Shown here: positions 24,572-33,938 of the stretch, one piece after another
How positions within the stretch are numbered: position 1 is the first letter of the stretch
Layout of the letters: every line of letters begins with the position of its first letter
Assembly (NCBI GenBank): GCA_024114885.1
Contig: CP099418.1
Coordinates: 3,968,001 to 4,032,000, forward strand
Direction: 5' to 3'
DNA length: 64,000 nt
DNA from: Septoria linicola
Lineage: Eukaryota; Ascomycota; Dothideomycetes; Mycosphaerellales; Mycosphaerellaceae
Made by a program: the position numbers and the translations under genes
The notes under the pieces: generated by a model
Told to the model about the DNA's origin: nothing
The model's input: only the letters and a program-made list of their open reading frames with translations
Database searches by the model: none

Positions 24572-25285
24572 AAAAAACAAGAGTCTAAAATTTTTATTAG
24601 CCGTCGGAAGGTAAACATTATACTTTTCTTATAATACCGGAGCTGTATTAATTATACTTAATAAGCGAAGGCATGTCGTGTCGTATAGTTCGACCGTTTA
24701 TAGCTAGGCGCGTCTATCTCGCTTATTCGGGTAATTCGCTATATAACTATAGTAGTATAACATTACGTTAGCCTATACTATATACCGAGTCCGGGGCCTT
24801 AGACGTAATTAGTATCCTTAGCTAAACGATTAGCGTCTAACGCTGTACTAAAGCTTATTCTAAGCGATCTATGTACTAGAGGATACGAGATTACCTAGAC
24901 GGGTCTAGCCTATCCTATAGCCTCTACGCTATCCGAACGAGGGCGTTTTCACGCTAAACCGGGGTCTAATCGAAGACTATTATAGGCATGGAGACCCCGA
25001 GTAAATCTCCGATATAGTAAGTCGCCTTACTATCTATACGACAATTGCCGAATAGATCCGTACTAAGAGGTACTAGAGGTTTATAACTTTTCTAGGTTAG
25101 AGCGATATCTATATTCTAGGGGCTTCTATGTTACTATAGCTCTTTAAGTTACCTCTTACGTAGGCTCCTTTAGGCCTCTTATTAATGTTCATAGTACGTT
25201 AGTTCTCGCTTTAAGGCTACTATCTACCCTCTACGCTCCTAGTTCCGGTATAAGAGAGAAGAGATAGCTCTACCTTCGGCTCTAT
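24572..25285 (-). other. 5' leader of the 13.2-kb gypsy element with possible primer-binding site
   Basis: Untranslated leader between the 5' LTR and copy 1 of the motif. On the minus strand, one base after the LTR, the sequence reads TAGAGCCGAAGGTAGAGC. With the RIP change reversed at position 2 it starts TGG, as primer-binding sites complementary to a tRNA CCA end do. The tRNA cannot be named from sequence alone. Confidence 0.45.
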
Positions 25286-25564
25286 TAATAGATAATAACT
25301 ACCCTAACACTAACCTCCTAGGTAGGTATAAGAGCGGTCGCTATAGAATAAGACCTATTCGGATAGTAATAGTCTTGTAATACGTTAATTGACTAGTAGT
25401 AACGAGCTCAAAATAGCAGTCCTAAGACTAAGAGCCTATACTAGGACCGTAGGACATTAAATTGATCAAGTAGAGTGAATATTACTATCTTAGAAACGAG
25501 CTACTACCTTGCTTTTATACTAAAACTACCAAGCACGGTATATAGGTAGGCCTTTGCCTTACTA
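25286..25564 (-). repeat. 5' LTR of the 13.2-kb gypsy element (279 bp)
   Basis: Partner of 12,319-12,597. Equal length, no gaps, transitions only. Confidence 0.93.
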
Positions 25565-25568
25565 GTAG

Positions 25569-26530
25569 TTACTATAATAGAGCGTAGATAACGACCTAAG
25601 GCCTTAGTCTCTAATTCTATATAATAGTAGACTATTATTATATATACTAACGTAGAAGAGTAGTTAGTCTCTCTATATATTATCTTCTCTAGTAAGGAAA
25701 TAAATAGAGCCTAGTTCTACTACCTTCTACTAACTTAGAAACTTAGAGTTAGTCTAAAGAGCTAGACTTTCTTTAATTATAGAGTCGCTTAGATTAAACA
25801 CTTTAATAATTATACTAAATATAGAACTATTAGTTAGAAACGACTACTTATTCTAGATAGTTATAATAGCTATATAACGCTAGAGTTTAAGTTATTCTAT
25901 AAGAAAGAAAGTATTATTATACTCTATATACTACTATATTCCTCTTACCTATTATAGCCTCTTAATATTAGCTACTTTAGACTATTAAAGAAGGCCTATT
26001 CGAAGCGTATCTAAAGGCTTAGTATAGTTAGTTACTACTACCTAATTAAAGAAGACTTTCTACTAATACTCTAGCCTATCTATAAGGCTTTATTTATATC
26101 TTTAACTATTAAGGTATTATTTAGAGCCTCTAGCTTAGTACTATTAAATCTATAGGTAGTATTATCTAAGCTAATACTATATTAAAGAATATTAATATCT
26201 CTACTATTTACTTTATTATAGAGCTTAGTAGTTATACCTTATAACTCTTAGTAGGTTAATACCTATATAAGTAAGATTAAGGACAAGGTAATTAGATACT
26301 AAGAAAGCTTACTAGGTCTAATCCTTAATATAGTTAATAGGCTATTAAGAGGATTTAAAAGGTTATAGATAGCTATATTATTACTCTAGGCTAAATACGA
26401 TAATATAAAGACAATTAGTATAGAACTATAGTTATATAAAGTACTAAGGAAGAAGATTAAGCTTACCTTTAGTATTAATACTAATAAATTAGCTATAAGA
26501 GATATAGCTTAATTATAAGATTAATATATA
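25569..26530 (+). pseudogene. Fot1/pogo transposase, C-terminal piece
   Basis: If 12,318 is joined to 25,569 the frame continues smoothly: the left piece ends in N-I-I-V-V and the right piece goes on with T-x-x-E-R-R-x-R-P-K, a normal pogo order. Further blocks are I-K-H-F-N-N-Y-T-K, L-L-I-L-D-S-Y-N-S-Y (second catalytic Asp) and L-L-Q-P-L-N, the RIP-altered form of L-L-Q-P-L-D (third Asp). The product was the DDD transposase; many TAG/TAA make it dead. Confidence 0.85.
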
Positions 26531-26723
26531 ATATAGTTAGTTAGAGAGATTAAGAAGTAGCTAAGAGCTAAACTAACCTATAGTAGATATAGTATTCTAG
26601 GTTATAACTTAAGAGCTTGTCTATTAAATAAAGTAACTTCTAAGGATTTAATTAATCTAACTTTAGTATAGTTCTAATACCTATAGCCTAAGAAATCAAT
26701 AATTAAAGTTATTTACTTTATAA

Positions 26724-26768
26724 AAGTAGTATACTAGCCTATCTAGCATACTCGCTTATTAAACACGT
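26724..26768 (+). repeat. Fot1 right terminal inverted repeat (45 bp)
   Basis: Ends TTATTAAACACGT, directly before the TA duplication at 26,769-26,770. Partner of 11,689-11,733. Confidence 0.92.
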
Positions 26769-26770
26769 TA

Positions 26771-27646
26771 GTATAAGAAGTGTAATGACTCGGCAAATAG
26801 TTCAGGTCAGCCTTAGCTTCATACCTAGGTATCACGTCGACAATTATACTAACTACATCGCGACTCATTTCTCTAGCGTCTTGATCTTGAGTTGCGCGTG
26901 AAGCTAGCTCAGTCTACAGGTGTCAGTGCACTCAAATATGGAGCGCACATTGTAAGAGCCTGCTTAGCAACTAGCCGCAGCTATATGGAATCATTTCCTA
27001 CATGTCTATCGAGCTCAAATGACTGACAACAAGCAGTTACAAAGTCTCGATATGCTAGGCAGCTCAGTCATCTGAAGAATGCCGTAATTATAACTGTCTT
27101 ATTGCTTTGTGAGCCGTCTTGCATATGCCTGCAAGCCTATTTGGCAAGCTCATGATAACATTTGATAAGGCCACAGGTGACAATACTGAAGTCTAGAGAT
27201 AGGTCGGAGATTGGCAATGACTGCTTGATGTCGACTACTGTTTTAGTCGATGTCACGCCCTGATCGTATTCCGTGTATAGTGTCGCGCACATAAACTAGC
27301 TACAGCAGCATCAACTCACAATCGTGGCTCTAGAGTACAAGCACCCCCGGTTGGCTCCTTGAATGTGATTCACTCTGACTGGATACTGACCCATCGTGAT
27401 GTAGATACTATGCCACAGGCGACAGCCCGCCTACAGCATCTCCCACAGACGCGTTCACAGACGAACATCTGTTGCTTTAGGATCGGTAGGCACTATTAGC
27501 TCTAGCGAACAGCTCAAGGTAGTGAATCCTTCTCACAGATCGAAAGTGCCACACGAAGGGGCATGATAGTCGTCAACAACAATGGCACAACCCAGACACT
27601 TTGAGAAGTCGAGGCGAGATGTTCGACTCGTTCCAGCTACCGAAGA
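26771..27646. other. Intergenic, normal composition
   Basis: The first non-RIP sequence after the transposon island. CA and TG are frequent again. No credible gene is seen. It contains the 3' flank of VPS27. Confidence 0.6.
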
Positions 27647-29647
27647 CTACAATTCAATCAGACTCTCCTCCTTCAATGGTGGTACAGCATGCTGTGGAAC
27701 ATTTGGAAATGTCAATTGCGATGCTGCCTCACGCCCATCAGATTGGTGCTGCGACGACTGTCTCTGCACAGCCGAGGGTGATATTTGTGATATTTGCGAT
27801 GGCGGATATGGTTGTCTGCCGTCGTAGTAGACTTGTGCTGCGGGTGCTTGAGATGTGCTCTGTGAGTATTGATTGTGATGTGGTTGTTGTTGTTGTGGCT
27901 GTTGAAGAGGCAGAGCACTGTGATCGTAGTGGTCAGCGACCTCTGGTCGGTTGTGGTAAGGCTGCTCTTGGTGAGGCAAGCCCTGCCCAGGCCTTGGTAA
28001 GCCGGAGTGTGTGCCATGCTGGTCCTCAAAAGACGGGTAAGGTGCAGATTGCTGCGCTAAGAACGCCGGGTGCTGGCCGGCATGTGTTGTTGTGTATGGT
28101 TCCATTTGAGGGGCGCTCGAGTTGTAGTAGTTTTCTGCGGACATTTGATCGTTGCGTGGCGGACTTGTCAGCTGGGGATACGCTCGCTGCTGTTGTATCG
28201 AGCCATATCGATTCGAGTTGTATGCACTTGTCATGCGTTCTTCTAGCATGCGATCGTAATACCGTACCACTGTGGCAAGTTTGGAATGAAGGTCTAGCAG
28301 CGTATCGTGTTTGCTCATAGTCTCTCCATATGTGCGTGCCAATTTGGGACGAAGGGAGCCTATGCTCTCGTAGAGCTCCTGAATCTGTGGCTCACGCAAG
28401 ATCGTGCCGGGTGGTTGATGCTGCAGCCGATCAACCAATGTTGAGAAGAGATTGATGTTTTCGGCTTCGACCGGCGTCAGCTCGAACTGAGTGTTCGGCC
28501 GATACTGTGCAGGTGCGGCCGCTGAATGTGAAGATGCTTGCTCTTTGAGCTCGCGGGCATGTCTGTGCTTCTGTGTCTCCATGTCTTGTAGACTGGCAGC
28601 AATGGCCGCTTTCAGGTCGGCATCCTCCTCGTCGCCATCACCGTCTTTAGAAGTCCCTCGCTGAGGTTCCATCCTGCTCTTGCTAGCCCCATTTGCCTGA
28701 TGTGTAGATGAGGAGCGCTGCGGCTGGGGGACATAGCCTGTGCCTCCATGGGTCTTGCTTTCTTCCAGACTCATCTCGAGAGCACGCTTCAGGTCGGCAT
28801 CGAAGCTATCCTCCGTCACTCGAGCGCCTCGAGGTAGCATTCGCTCAGCAACAATATTGGCCCCACGTGGTAGACTATCTCCAGTACCCATGCCTGACGC
28901 CTGCCACAACGTTTTTGGAGTGGTAGCGGGGCTTTGCGCACTCAAGGCGCCTCTGGACTTGTCAGACAGTTTCGCGTAACAGCCATCATCCACGCGTACG
29001 GGCTGCACGATGCCGAGGTGAGGAAGAGGTAGGCTCTTGCTCGAGCAGGAGCCGCAGAAGACGTTGCCACAGTTCCGGCAGTGGTGTTTGCGATTCGTGA
29101 ATGTGAACTTGTCGCGACATCGCATGCACACATCGCTGTCAGCCCACTCGGGCGGGGCGGAAGAGTCAAACATGCTGCTGGCAACCTCGTTCCTGGGCGG
29201 GAATCGAAAGCCCTCATGCTGCAGTGAGCGGTACGTCTCGGAGATGTAGGACAAGGAGTCGCGATGTTGCGCAGCAGCAGCCCAGTCCTGCAGCAACTCG
29301 AGGATGCGAGCCTGCACATCGTGATTTGTTGCACCGGGGCCAGTGGCGCGGAGGATGCTGGTCAGGTTGTCAACGAACTCGCGGCTGGCAATCTCGGCGA
29401 GGAAGTGGGAGCCGCCATTCTTCACGCACGTATCGGTCAGACCCAGGGCAGCCAGCTGCACGTTGGGGTTCTTGTGGCCGATGCGGCGCTTGAGACTGCG
29501 CATGGCTTCGCGCGGTTGCACCGTCTTGCTCCGGATCACATCGCTGATTTCCAGGTTGAGTGCTATGTCTTCGAGCGAGCTGGCGGTGGCTCGTTCAATT
29601 TGTGCGTCCAGCTCCGCATTGGCCGCATTGCCAAACCAGGACGCCAT
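27647..29647 (-). CDS. VPS27: Vps27, ESCRT-0 subunit
   Basis: A single exon of 666 codons encodes the endosomal sorting receptor that binds PI3P and ubiquitinated cargo and recruits ESCRT-I. Domains in order: VHS (about 10-148), FYVE zinc finger (about 168-228, with CMRC, the R-K-H-H-C-R-N-C-G lipid-binding motif and further Cys pairs), two ubiquitin-interacting motifs (about 283-299 and 340-357, both with acidic starts and A-x-x-x-S cores), then a GAT-like helical region and a long Gln/Pro/Ser-rich tail (about 460-666) with short Gln runs. It ends in an acidic S-L-I-E-L, a clathrin-box-like end. The start is the first ATG and begins the VHS domain correctly. It is divergent from the DOA4-like gene. 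Confidence 0.95.
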   Translation of the reverse strand: MASWFGNAANAELDAQIERATASSLEDIALNLEISDVIRSKTVQPREAMRSLKRRIGHKNPNVQLAALGLTDTCVKNGGSHFLAEIASREFVDNLTSILRATGPGATNHDVQARILELLQDWAAAAQHRDSLSYISETYRSLQHEGFRFPPRNEVASSMFDSSAPPEWADSDVCMRCRDKFTFTNRKHHCRNCGNVFCGSCSSKSLPLPHLGIVQPVRVDDGCYAKLSDKSRGALSAQSPATTPKTLWQASGMGTGDSLPRGANIVAERMLPRGARVTEDSFDADLKRALEMSLEESKTHGGTGYVPQPQRSSSTHQANGASKSRMEPQRGTSKDGDGDEEDADLKAAIAASLQDMETQKHRHARELKEQASSHSAAAPAQYRPNTQFELTPVEAENINLFSTLVDRLQHQPPGTILREPQIQELYESIGSLRPKLARTYGETMSKHDTLLDLHSKLATVVRYYDRMLEERMTSAYNSNRYGSIQQQRAYPQLTSPPRNDQMSAENYYNSSAPQMEPYTTTHAGQHPAFLAQQSAPYPSFEDQHGTHSGLPRPGQGLPHQEQPYHNRPEVADHYDHSALPLQQPQQQQPHHNQYSQSTSQAPAAQVYYDGRQPYPPSQISQISPSAVQRQSSQHQSDGREAASQLTFPNVPQHAVPPLKEESLIEL

Positions 29648-30292
29648 CGTGGCTGGCCGGCCTGCCTAGCCCGACTGATGCCGTGTGTCGAAGTGGATGA
29701 GGAGGAGGAGGAGGATAATGAGATCGCAGAGCTGTTTCGCTGGGTCGGCCTGTGGTTCTGTTCGTGCCGTGTCGTGATCAGATGGTCGGTGGGTGCGTGC
29801 ACTTGATGGTGGTGGTATGTGGTGGTTTTGAACGACGGATCAACCATCAGGCAGCTGAGCAAGCAAGCAAGCAAGCTAACTAGTTAGTTAGCAGGTAGGA
29901 TAACTTAAAGCCAAAGGCGAGGAAGGAAGGCACACCCGCAGCCAGCACCTTCCTCCCCCACGTCATTAGACCCGCTTGTAGGGCTGAGCTGTGAGAAGCC
30001 ACTGCCACTGCCACTGCCACTTCGACTCGGCTGCCTCGCCTTCCCATCACCAGATTCCACATCACTACACAAGACACGGCGCAGAGAACAGGCCAGACCA
30101 TCGACTGAACCGCTCCTGCTGACACTGACACTCGTACCTTCTCACGAGACTCGATTCCACCACCACATCCCCACATTCGCCCGCAGCCCGCCACACATTC
30201 GCCTGGAAATTGCACAACAATCTACTTCACTCTGTCTCGTAGCCGTCCAACTGCGTCCGCCGCGAAATGCAGTGCTGTCGTCCATTTCCGCC
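29648..30292. promoter_or_regulatory. Divergent promoter between VPS27 and the DOA4-like gene
   Basis: The 645 bp between two start codons pointing away from each other. It holds short repeats such as four CAAG units at 29,860-29,876 and a CACTGC repeat at 29,999-30,020, and CT/CA-rich leader-like sequence before the plus-strand gene. No clear TATA box. Both genes act on the same ESCRT cargo, so co-regulation is a reasonable inference. Confidence 0.6.
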
Positions 30293-30296
30293 ATGA
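30267..30296 (+). promoter_or_regulatory. Upstream ORF whose stop overlaps the main start codon
   Basis: ATG at 30,267 opens nine codons closed by TGA at 30,294-30,296. The main ATG is at 30,293-30,295, so stop and start share ATGA. If it lies in the mRNA, this geometry would favour termination followed by re-initiation. Confidence 0.5.
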
Positions 30297-33200
30297 GTGC
30301 TGCTGCGCCGCCGCTACATGCTCCTGCACAACCCTCTCCAGCCCCACCCACGCAGCATGCATTGTCGAGGACCCCACTAGGCAGCAACAGCAGCACAGCA
30401 GGCTCACGGATCAATGGCGCCGCTGGTGGTGCCGCTACTGGAGCTGCAGGTGGAGGAGGAGAAGGAGGAGGAGGAGGAGGAGGAGCAGGCAGTGGCGAGA
30501 GGCAGTATGCCCATATTCATGACCTGAAAGCTGATGCGATCGCTGGCCTTCGCAACACCAATGCTTCAATCACGCAGCTCTTTGCGCGTGCCGAGCAGTC
30601 GCTCAAGGATGCGAAGTTCAACCTCGATTTCCGTCGTCCGGACGTGGCCTTTGTGCACTATATGCGCGCCTCGGAAATTGCTGTCGAGGTGATTCCACAT
30701 CATCGCGACTACATTCACTTCATACACGACCAGCATGGTCATCAGAGGCTGCAAATCCTGCAGCGTAGCATCACTGTGTTGGTGGATCAGTATGCCAGTA
30801 TCAAGCAGATCATCATCAATAACAACAGCCGCTCAGGCGTGGTGCCGCGAGCACAGTCGCCAGTACACCACGCACGGGGTTCCAGTGCTTCCGCAGTAGT
30901 CGCTTCTGTGAGCTCACGAGCGAAGCCTCCAGTCTCGCCCAAACCTGCGAATCTGCAAGACAGACCTGTGTCCCTTTCCAGTCCTACTACTGGCGGCACA
31001 AATGGGGAGTCGTTGTCGGACCGCTTTGCTAAGTTGCGTACGTCCGGCGCGAGAACACCCGTGTCATATACAAATGGGAACGAGGATAATGCCGACATCA
31101 AGCACGCAACCATGGCGAAGCCGCAAGGGCCCCGGAGTATGCCCCTGGACACAGCGCTTGCTGCTGCTATGCCGAAAGCTCCCAGTCCTACGTACAGTCC
31201 CGCGAGAAATATGCAGACGACCGGTGATATCGCTCTGCCTAGACACAGCGTACGCAGTCTCGCCCAATCGCGGAAGTCATCGCTCATTCCCAACTCAATC
31301 GCCCCGGCGGCTTCTGGTGATCTGGACGCTGAGACACATCACCACACTCAGCCTCCTGGACCTGGAACGCCACGTCGCGGTTCGACTCAGCTTTCAGGAG
31401 AGACACGCATAACTGCAGAGAAGCTCCACGACTGTCTAGAAAGGTTCGACGTCATGGTTATCGATTGCCGCTCTCGGGCTGAATACGATCAGGGCCACAT
31501 CTACTCCCGGAATGTGATCTGCGTAGAACCAATCGGCTTGCGACAAGGACTGAGCGCTGAGCAGCTTGCTGGACAGCTCGTCCTCTCGCCCCAGGAAGAG
31601 CAAGAGGTTTTCGAAAATCGTCATCGATATGATCTGGTAGTATACTACGATACTAACACCAGTTCAGAAACGTACTTGACAAATCCCCAAAGTGAAGCCG
31701 AAGCACGGCTGAAATATCTACACGAGGCCCTCCACGATTTCAATACAGGCATACAGCTGCGTCGGCAACCTATCATTCTAGTCGGTGGACTGGACGCCTG
31801 GATCGAGTTGATGGGCGTACCAGCACTCGTAGCTACTTCTACGCAGGCACGGGCCAAGCAAGGAAGACCTATTCAGCGTAGACCGAACCGGGGTGGTCAG
31901 ATCAAGCTGCCAAAACGGCTCAGGGAATACAACCCGCTGGGCCCAGAAGAGGAGAAAAAGTGGCGTGACCGTGCTCAGAGCGAGAGCATGCCCGCGGCAT
32001 CAGCCTTTGCTGAACATGAGGCGTATGCGGAGGCTGGCGATGATGTGGACGAAATGCAAAAGTTTCCAAACATTGAAGAGTTCAATGCCAGATTCCCAGA
32101 CGCTGGAACAGTCATACCACCAATACGACCCACCTCTGCTATGGTGTCAGCACCTCCCTCGAGAATACCGATGTATCCGATGGCACCGGGACACTCTGTA
32201 TACCCGCCCGCTCCACCTGCGCCTCCTGCTAGGCCGGCGCCTGCTGCGCCGAGGATGAGTTACACGGGGGTCAGTGATCGAGCCGTGTCACAATCCACCC
32301 CAATACCAAGAACTTCGAGCCAACTACTGCCATACGTCCCCCCTCGCTTCCTGGCACAGAATCTGCGACTTCCTCGGACTGGGATTTTGAACTTCGGGGC
32401 AACCTGCTACATGAACGCCACTTTGCAAGCACTGTCGGCGACGACTCCACTGACCATGCTCATGCTGGATGATCAATACAAGAAAATGGTTTGCAAAGAC
32501 AATTGGAAGGGTAGTAATGGCCTCTTGCCCGAGATATATGCCAATACGATTCGCTCGCTGTGGCAAGGCGGAGTGGACTACATCAAACCCAGCACGCTGC
32601 GTACTTTCTGCGGACGGCTGAAGAGTACATTCAAAGACCCTCACCAGCAACAAGATGCGCAAGAGTTCTTCAGCTTCATGGTGGACACTTTGCATGAAGA
32701 TTTCAACGCGGTCTGGAATAAAACGCCGTTGCGATTGCTCAATGAGCAGGAGGAGGCAAAACGGGAGCGCATGCCACCTCTGGTGGTAGCAAAGACCGAG
32801 TGGGGTCGCTATACCCACCGTGAAAACTCGTTTTTGACGTCGCTGTTCTACGGTCAGCACTCGTCGCGATTACGATGCACGACTTGCCATTTCACGAGCA
32901 CGACACACGACGCCTGGGCGCTCTTGCAAGTCGAAATACCAGATTCTCCAGAAGCCCAACTTCGTGACTGCCTCCGAGCTCATTTCAAGGACGAGTTACT
33001 TGACGATGACAATCAATGGTCATGTCCCCGGTGCAAAGCTCCTCGCCGCGCCACGAAAAAATTGACCATGACACGCGCTCCGCCATTTCTAGTGATAGCT
33101 CTGAAACGCTTCAAGCAGAATGCTAGGGGAGATCAACACAAGCTGCACACGTCGGTTCGATTCCCACTCACGGGCCTTGACATAGAAGAATTTGTCCTTC

Positions 33201-33517
33201 CTCAACCTTCAGCCCACGAGGCTCAGCAGATTGCTCAGAGCTACGGAAATGAGTTCTCTGTGGCTGATGAGTCGCTCAGCCCACCTTACAAGTACGACGC
33301 ATATGCTGTCGTACGACATTTGGGCGAAAATACCAGAAGCGGTCACTATACCGCAGCTGTGCGAGATAGAACCCGGGAATGTTGGAGGTATTTCAATGAT
33401 ACCAAAAATGAAGATTTCCAGCCCGAGAGGTTGAGTCCTAGCAAGGCACTGGACAATGATCAGGCATACCTTGTTTTCTATCAACGGCGACCCATAAGCG
33501 AGCAGAGATCCAAATAG
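30293..33517 (+). CDS. DOA4: Doa4/Ubp4-type ubiquitin carboxyl-terminal hydrolase
   Basis: A single exon of 1,074 codons; the start at 30,293 is the first in-frame ATG. Order: a low-complexity Gly-rich stretch (about 40-70, from GGA repeats), an MIT-like helical domain (about 75-180), a rhodanese-like domain (about 372-505, lacking the catalytic Cys loop, hence probably structural), a proline-rich linker, and the USP catalytic domain (about 690-1,066). Catalytic Cys is about residue 705 in G-A-T-C-Y-M-N-A; catalytic His is about 1,018 in S-G-H-Y-T-A; a CxxC...CxxC zinc ribbon sits between. In yeast Doa4 takes ubiquitin off cargo at the endosome before it enters multivesicular bodies. The same layout is found in Ubp5 and Ubp7, so the exact paralogue is inferred. 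Confidence 0.9.
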   Translation: MSAAAPPLHAPAQPSPAPPTQHALSRTPLGSNSSTAGSRINGAAGGAATGAAGGGGEGGGGGGGAGSGERQYAHIHDLKADAIAGLRNTNASITQLFARAEQSLKDAKFNLDFRRPDVAFVHYMRASEIAVEVIPHHRDYIHFIHDQHGHQRLQILQRSITVLVDQYASIKQIIINNNSRSGVVPRAQSPVHHARGSSASAVVASVSSRAKPPVSPKPANLQDRPVSLSSPTTGGTNGESLSDRFAKLRTSGARTPVSYTNGNEDNADIKHATMAKPQGPRSMPLDTALAAAMPKAPSPTYSPARNMQTTGDIALPRHSVRSLAQSRKSSLIPNSIAPAASGDLDAETHHHTQPPGPGTPRRGSTQLSGETRITAEKLHDCLERFDVMVIDCRSRAEYDQGHIYSRNVICVEPIGLRQGLSAEQLAGQLVLSPQEEQEVFENRHRYDLVVYYDTNTSSETYLTNPQSEAEARLKYLHEALHDFNTGIQLRRQPIILVGGLDAWIELMGVPALVATSTQARAKQGRPIQRRPNRGGQIKLPKRLREYNPLGPEEEKKWRDRAQSESMPAASAFAEHEAYAEAGDDVDEMQKFPNIEEFNARFPDAGTVIPPIRPTSAMVSAPPSRIPMYPMAPGHSVYPPAPPAPPARPAPAAPRMSYTGVSDRAVSQSTPIPRTSSQLLPYVPPRFLAQNLRLPRTGILNFGATCYMNATLQALSATTPLTMLMLDDQYKKMVCKDNWKGSNGLLPEIYANTIRSLWQGGVDYIKPSTLRTFCGRLKSTFKDPHQQQDAQEFFSFMVDTLHEDFNAVWNKTPLRLLNEQEEAKRERMPPLVVAKTEWGRYTHRENSFLTSLFYGQHSSRLRCTTCHFTSTTHDAWALLQVEIPDSPEAQLRDCLRAHFKDELLDDDNQWSCPRCKAPRRATKKLTMTRAPPFLVIALKRFKQNARGDQHKLHTSVRFPLTGLDIEEFVLPQPSAHEAQQIAQSYGNEFSVADESLSPPYKYDAYAVVRHLGENTRSGHYTAAVRDRTRECWRYFNDTKNEDFQPERLSPSKALDNDQAYLVFYQRRPISEQRSK

Positions 33518-33938
33518 GTCTCGTGTTCAATGAAGCGTTCAAGCGATCATCTCACAGGATGCGGCACGACATATGCATTTGTAGATTTATATACCCAAGG
33601 AATGAAGTTATCGTGATATGGACGCATTGCAAGATCTCCGCCTGGCGCTCAGTAAGCTGCGGTTCCCGTGCTAGGAGAGTGACCAAAAGCACAGCGGAAT
33701 TGGTCGCTCTGCCAGGAGATCTGCAGTGGTCAGAGCTAGAGTATTTGAAATTCACGGCTAGCCGGCTAGCAATCGATGGTGCATGATGATGTTCCGCCCT
33801 GGGATCAGGACGTCATGCAGCGACTACCCCACCTCAATGGCCTCGAGCTGCGTGAAGCAGAAATATCATGTCGATAGCTGCAGTCGCAACCCTTTTCACT
33901 TTATTCCATCAACCCACATACACGCATTCACTACCAGT
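33518..33938. other. Intergenic, 3' flank of DOA4-like gene and promoter of the hydrolase
   Basis: 421 bp between two genes in the same direction. No RNA gene or extra ORF that I would support. Confidence 0.5.

Larger units (their letters stand above)
12319..25564 (-). mobile_element. 13.2-kb Ty3/gypsy-type retroelement with three ORFs, RIP-damaged
   Basis: Two 279-bp LTRs in direct orientation bound the element. It sits inside the Fot1 transposase with a short target duplication (GTAG, 12,315-12,318 and 25,565-25,568). The coding strand is minus: 5' LTR, ORF1 (gag-protease), ORF2 (RT-RNase H-integrase), a spacer with imperfect repeats, ORF3 (unknown), polypurine tract, 3' LTR. Typical fungal gypsy elements are 5-8 kb, so this one is large because of ORF3, the spacer and long ORFs. 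It keeps more CA and TG dinucleotides than its surroundings, which suggests that it is the youngest insertion. All three frames are broken only by TAG/TAA. Each frame is continuous, so indel damage is minimal. Confidence 0.9.
11689..26768 (+). mobile_element. Fot1/pogo DNA transposon, split by a 13.2-kb gypsy insertion
   Basis: The ends are 45-bp inverted repeats at 11,689-11,733 and 26,724-26,768. They differ at four positions, all transitions, and are flanked by a TA duplication (11,687-11,688 and 26,769-26,770), as the Tc1/mariner superfamily requires. Without the inserted retrotransposon the element is about 1.83 kb, the usual Fot1 size. The transposase is on the plus strand in two pieces. 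Fot1/pogo elements are DDD transposons with an N-terminal helix-turn-helix. The right end coincides with the switch from RIP-degraded to normal sequence. The element is inactive through RIP and through the insertion. Confidence 0.9.

Noticed and set aside
26771..27646. A further transposon fragment next to the Fot1 end
   Set aside because: Composition is normal, no inverted repeat or coding remnant is found, and the TA duplication closes the Fot1 element cleanly.
27601..28320. A 239-codon ORF on the plus strand
   Set aside because: It is antisense to the Gln-rich tail of VPS27, whose domains are certain. Repetitive GC-biased coding sequence makes long antisense frames.
32324..32860. A 178-codon minus-strand ORF
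   Set aside because: Lies within the USP catalytic domain of the DOA4-like gene on the other strand; no independent support.
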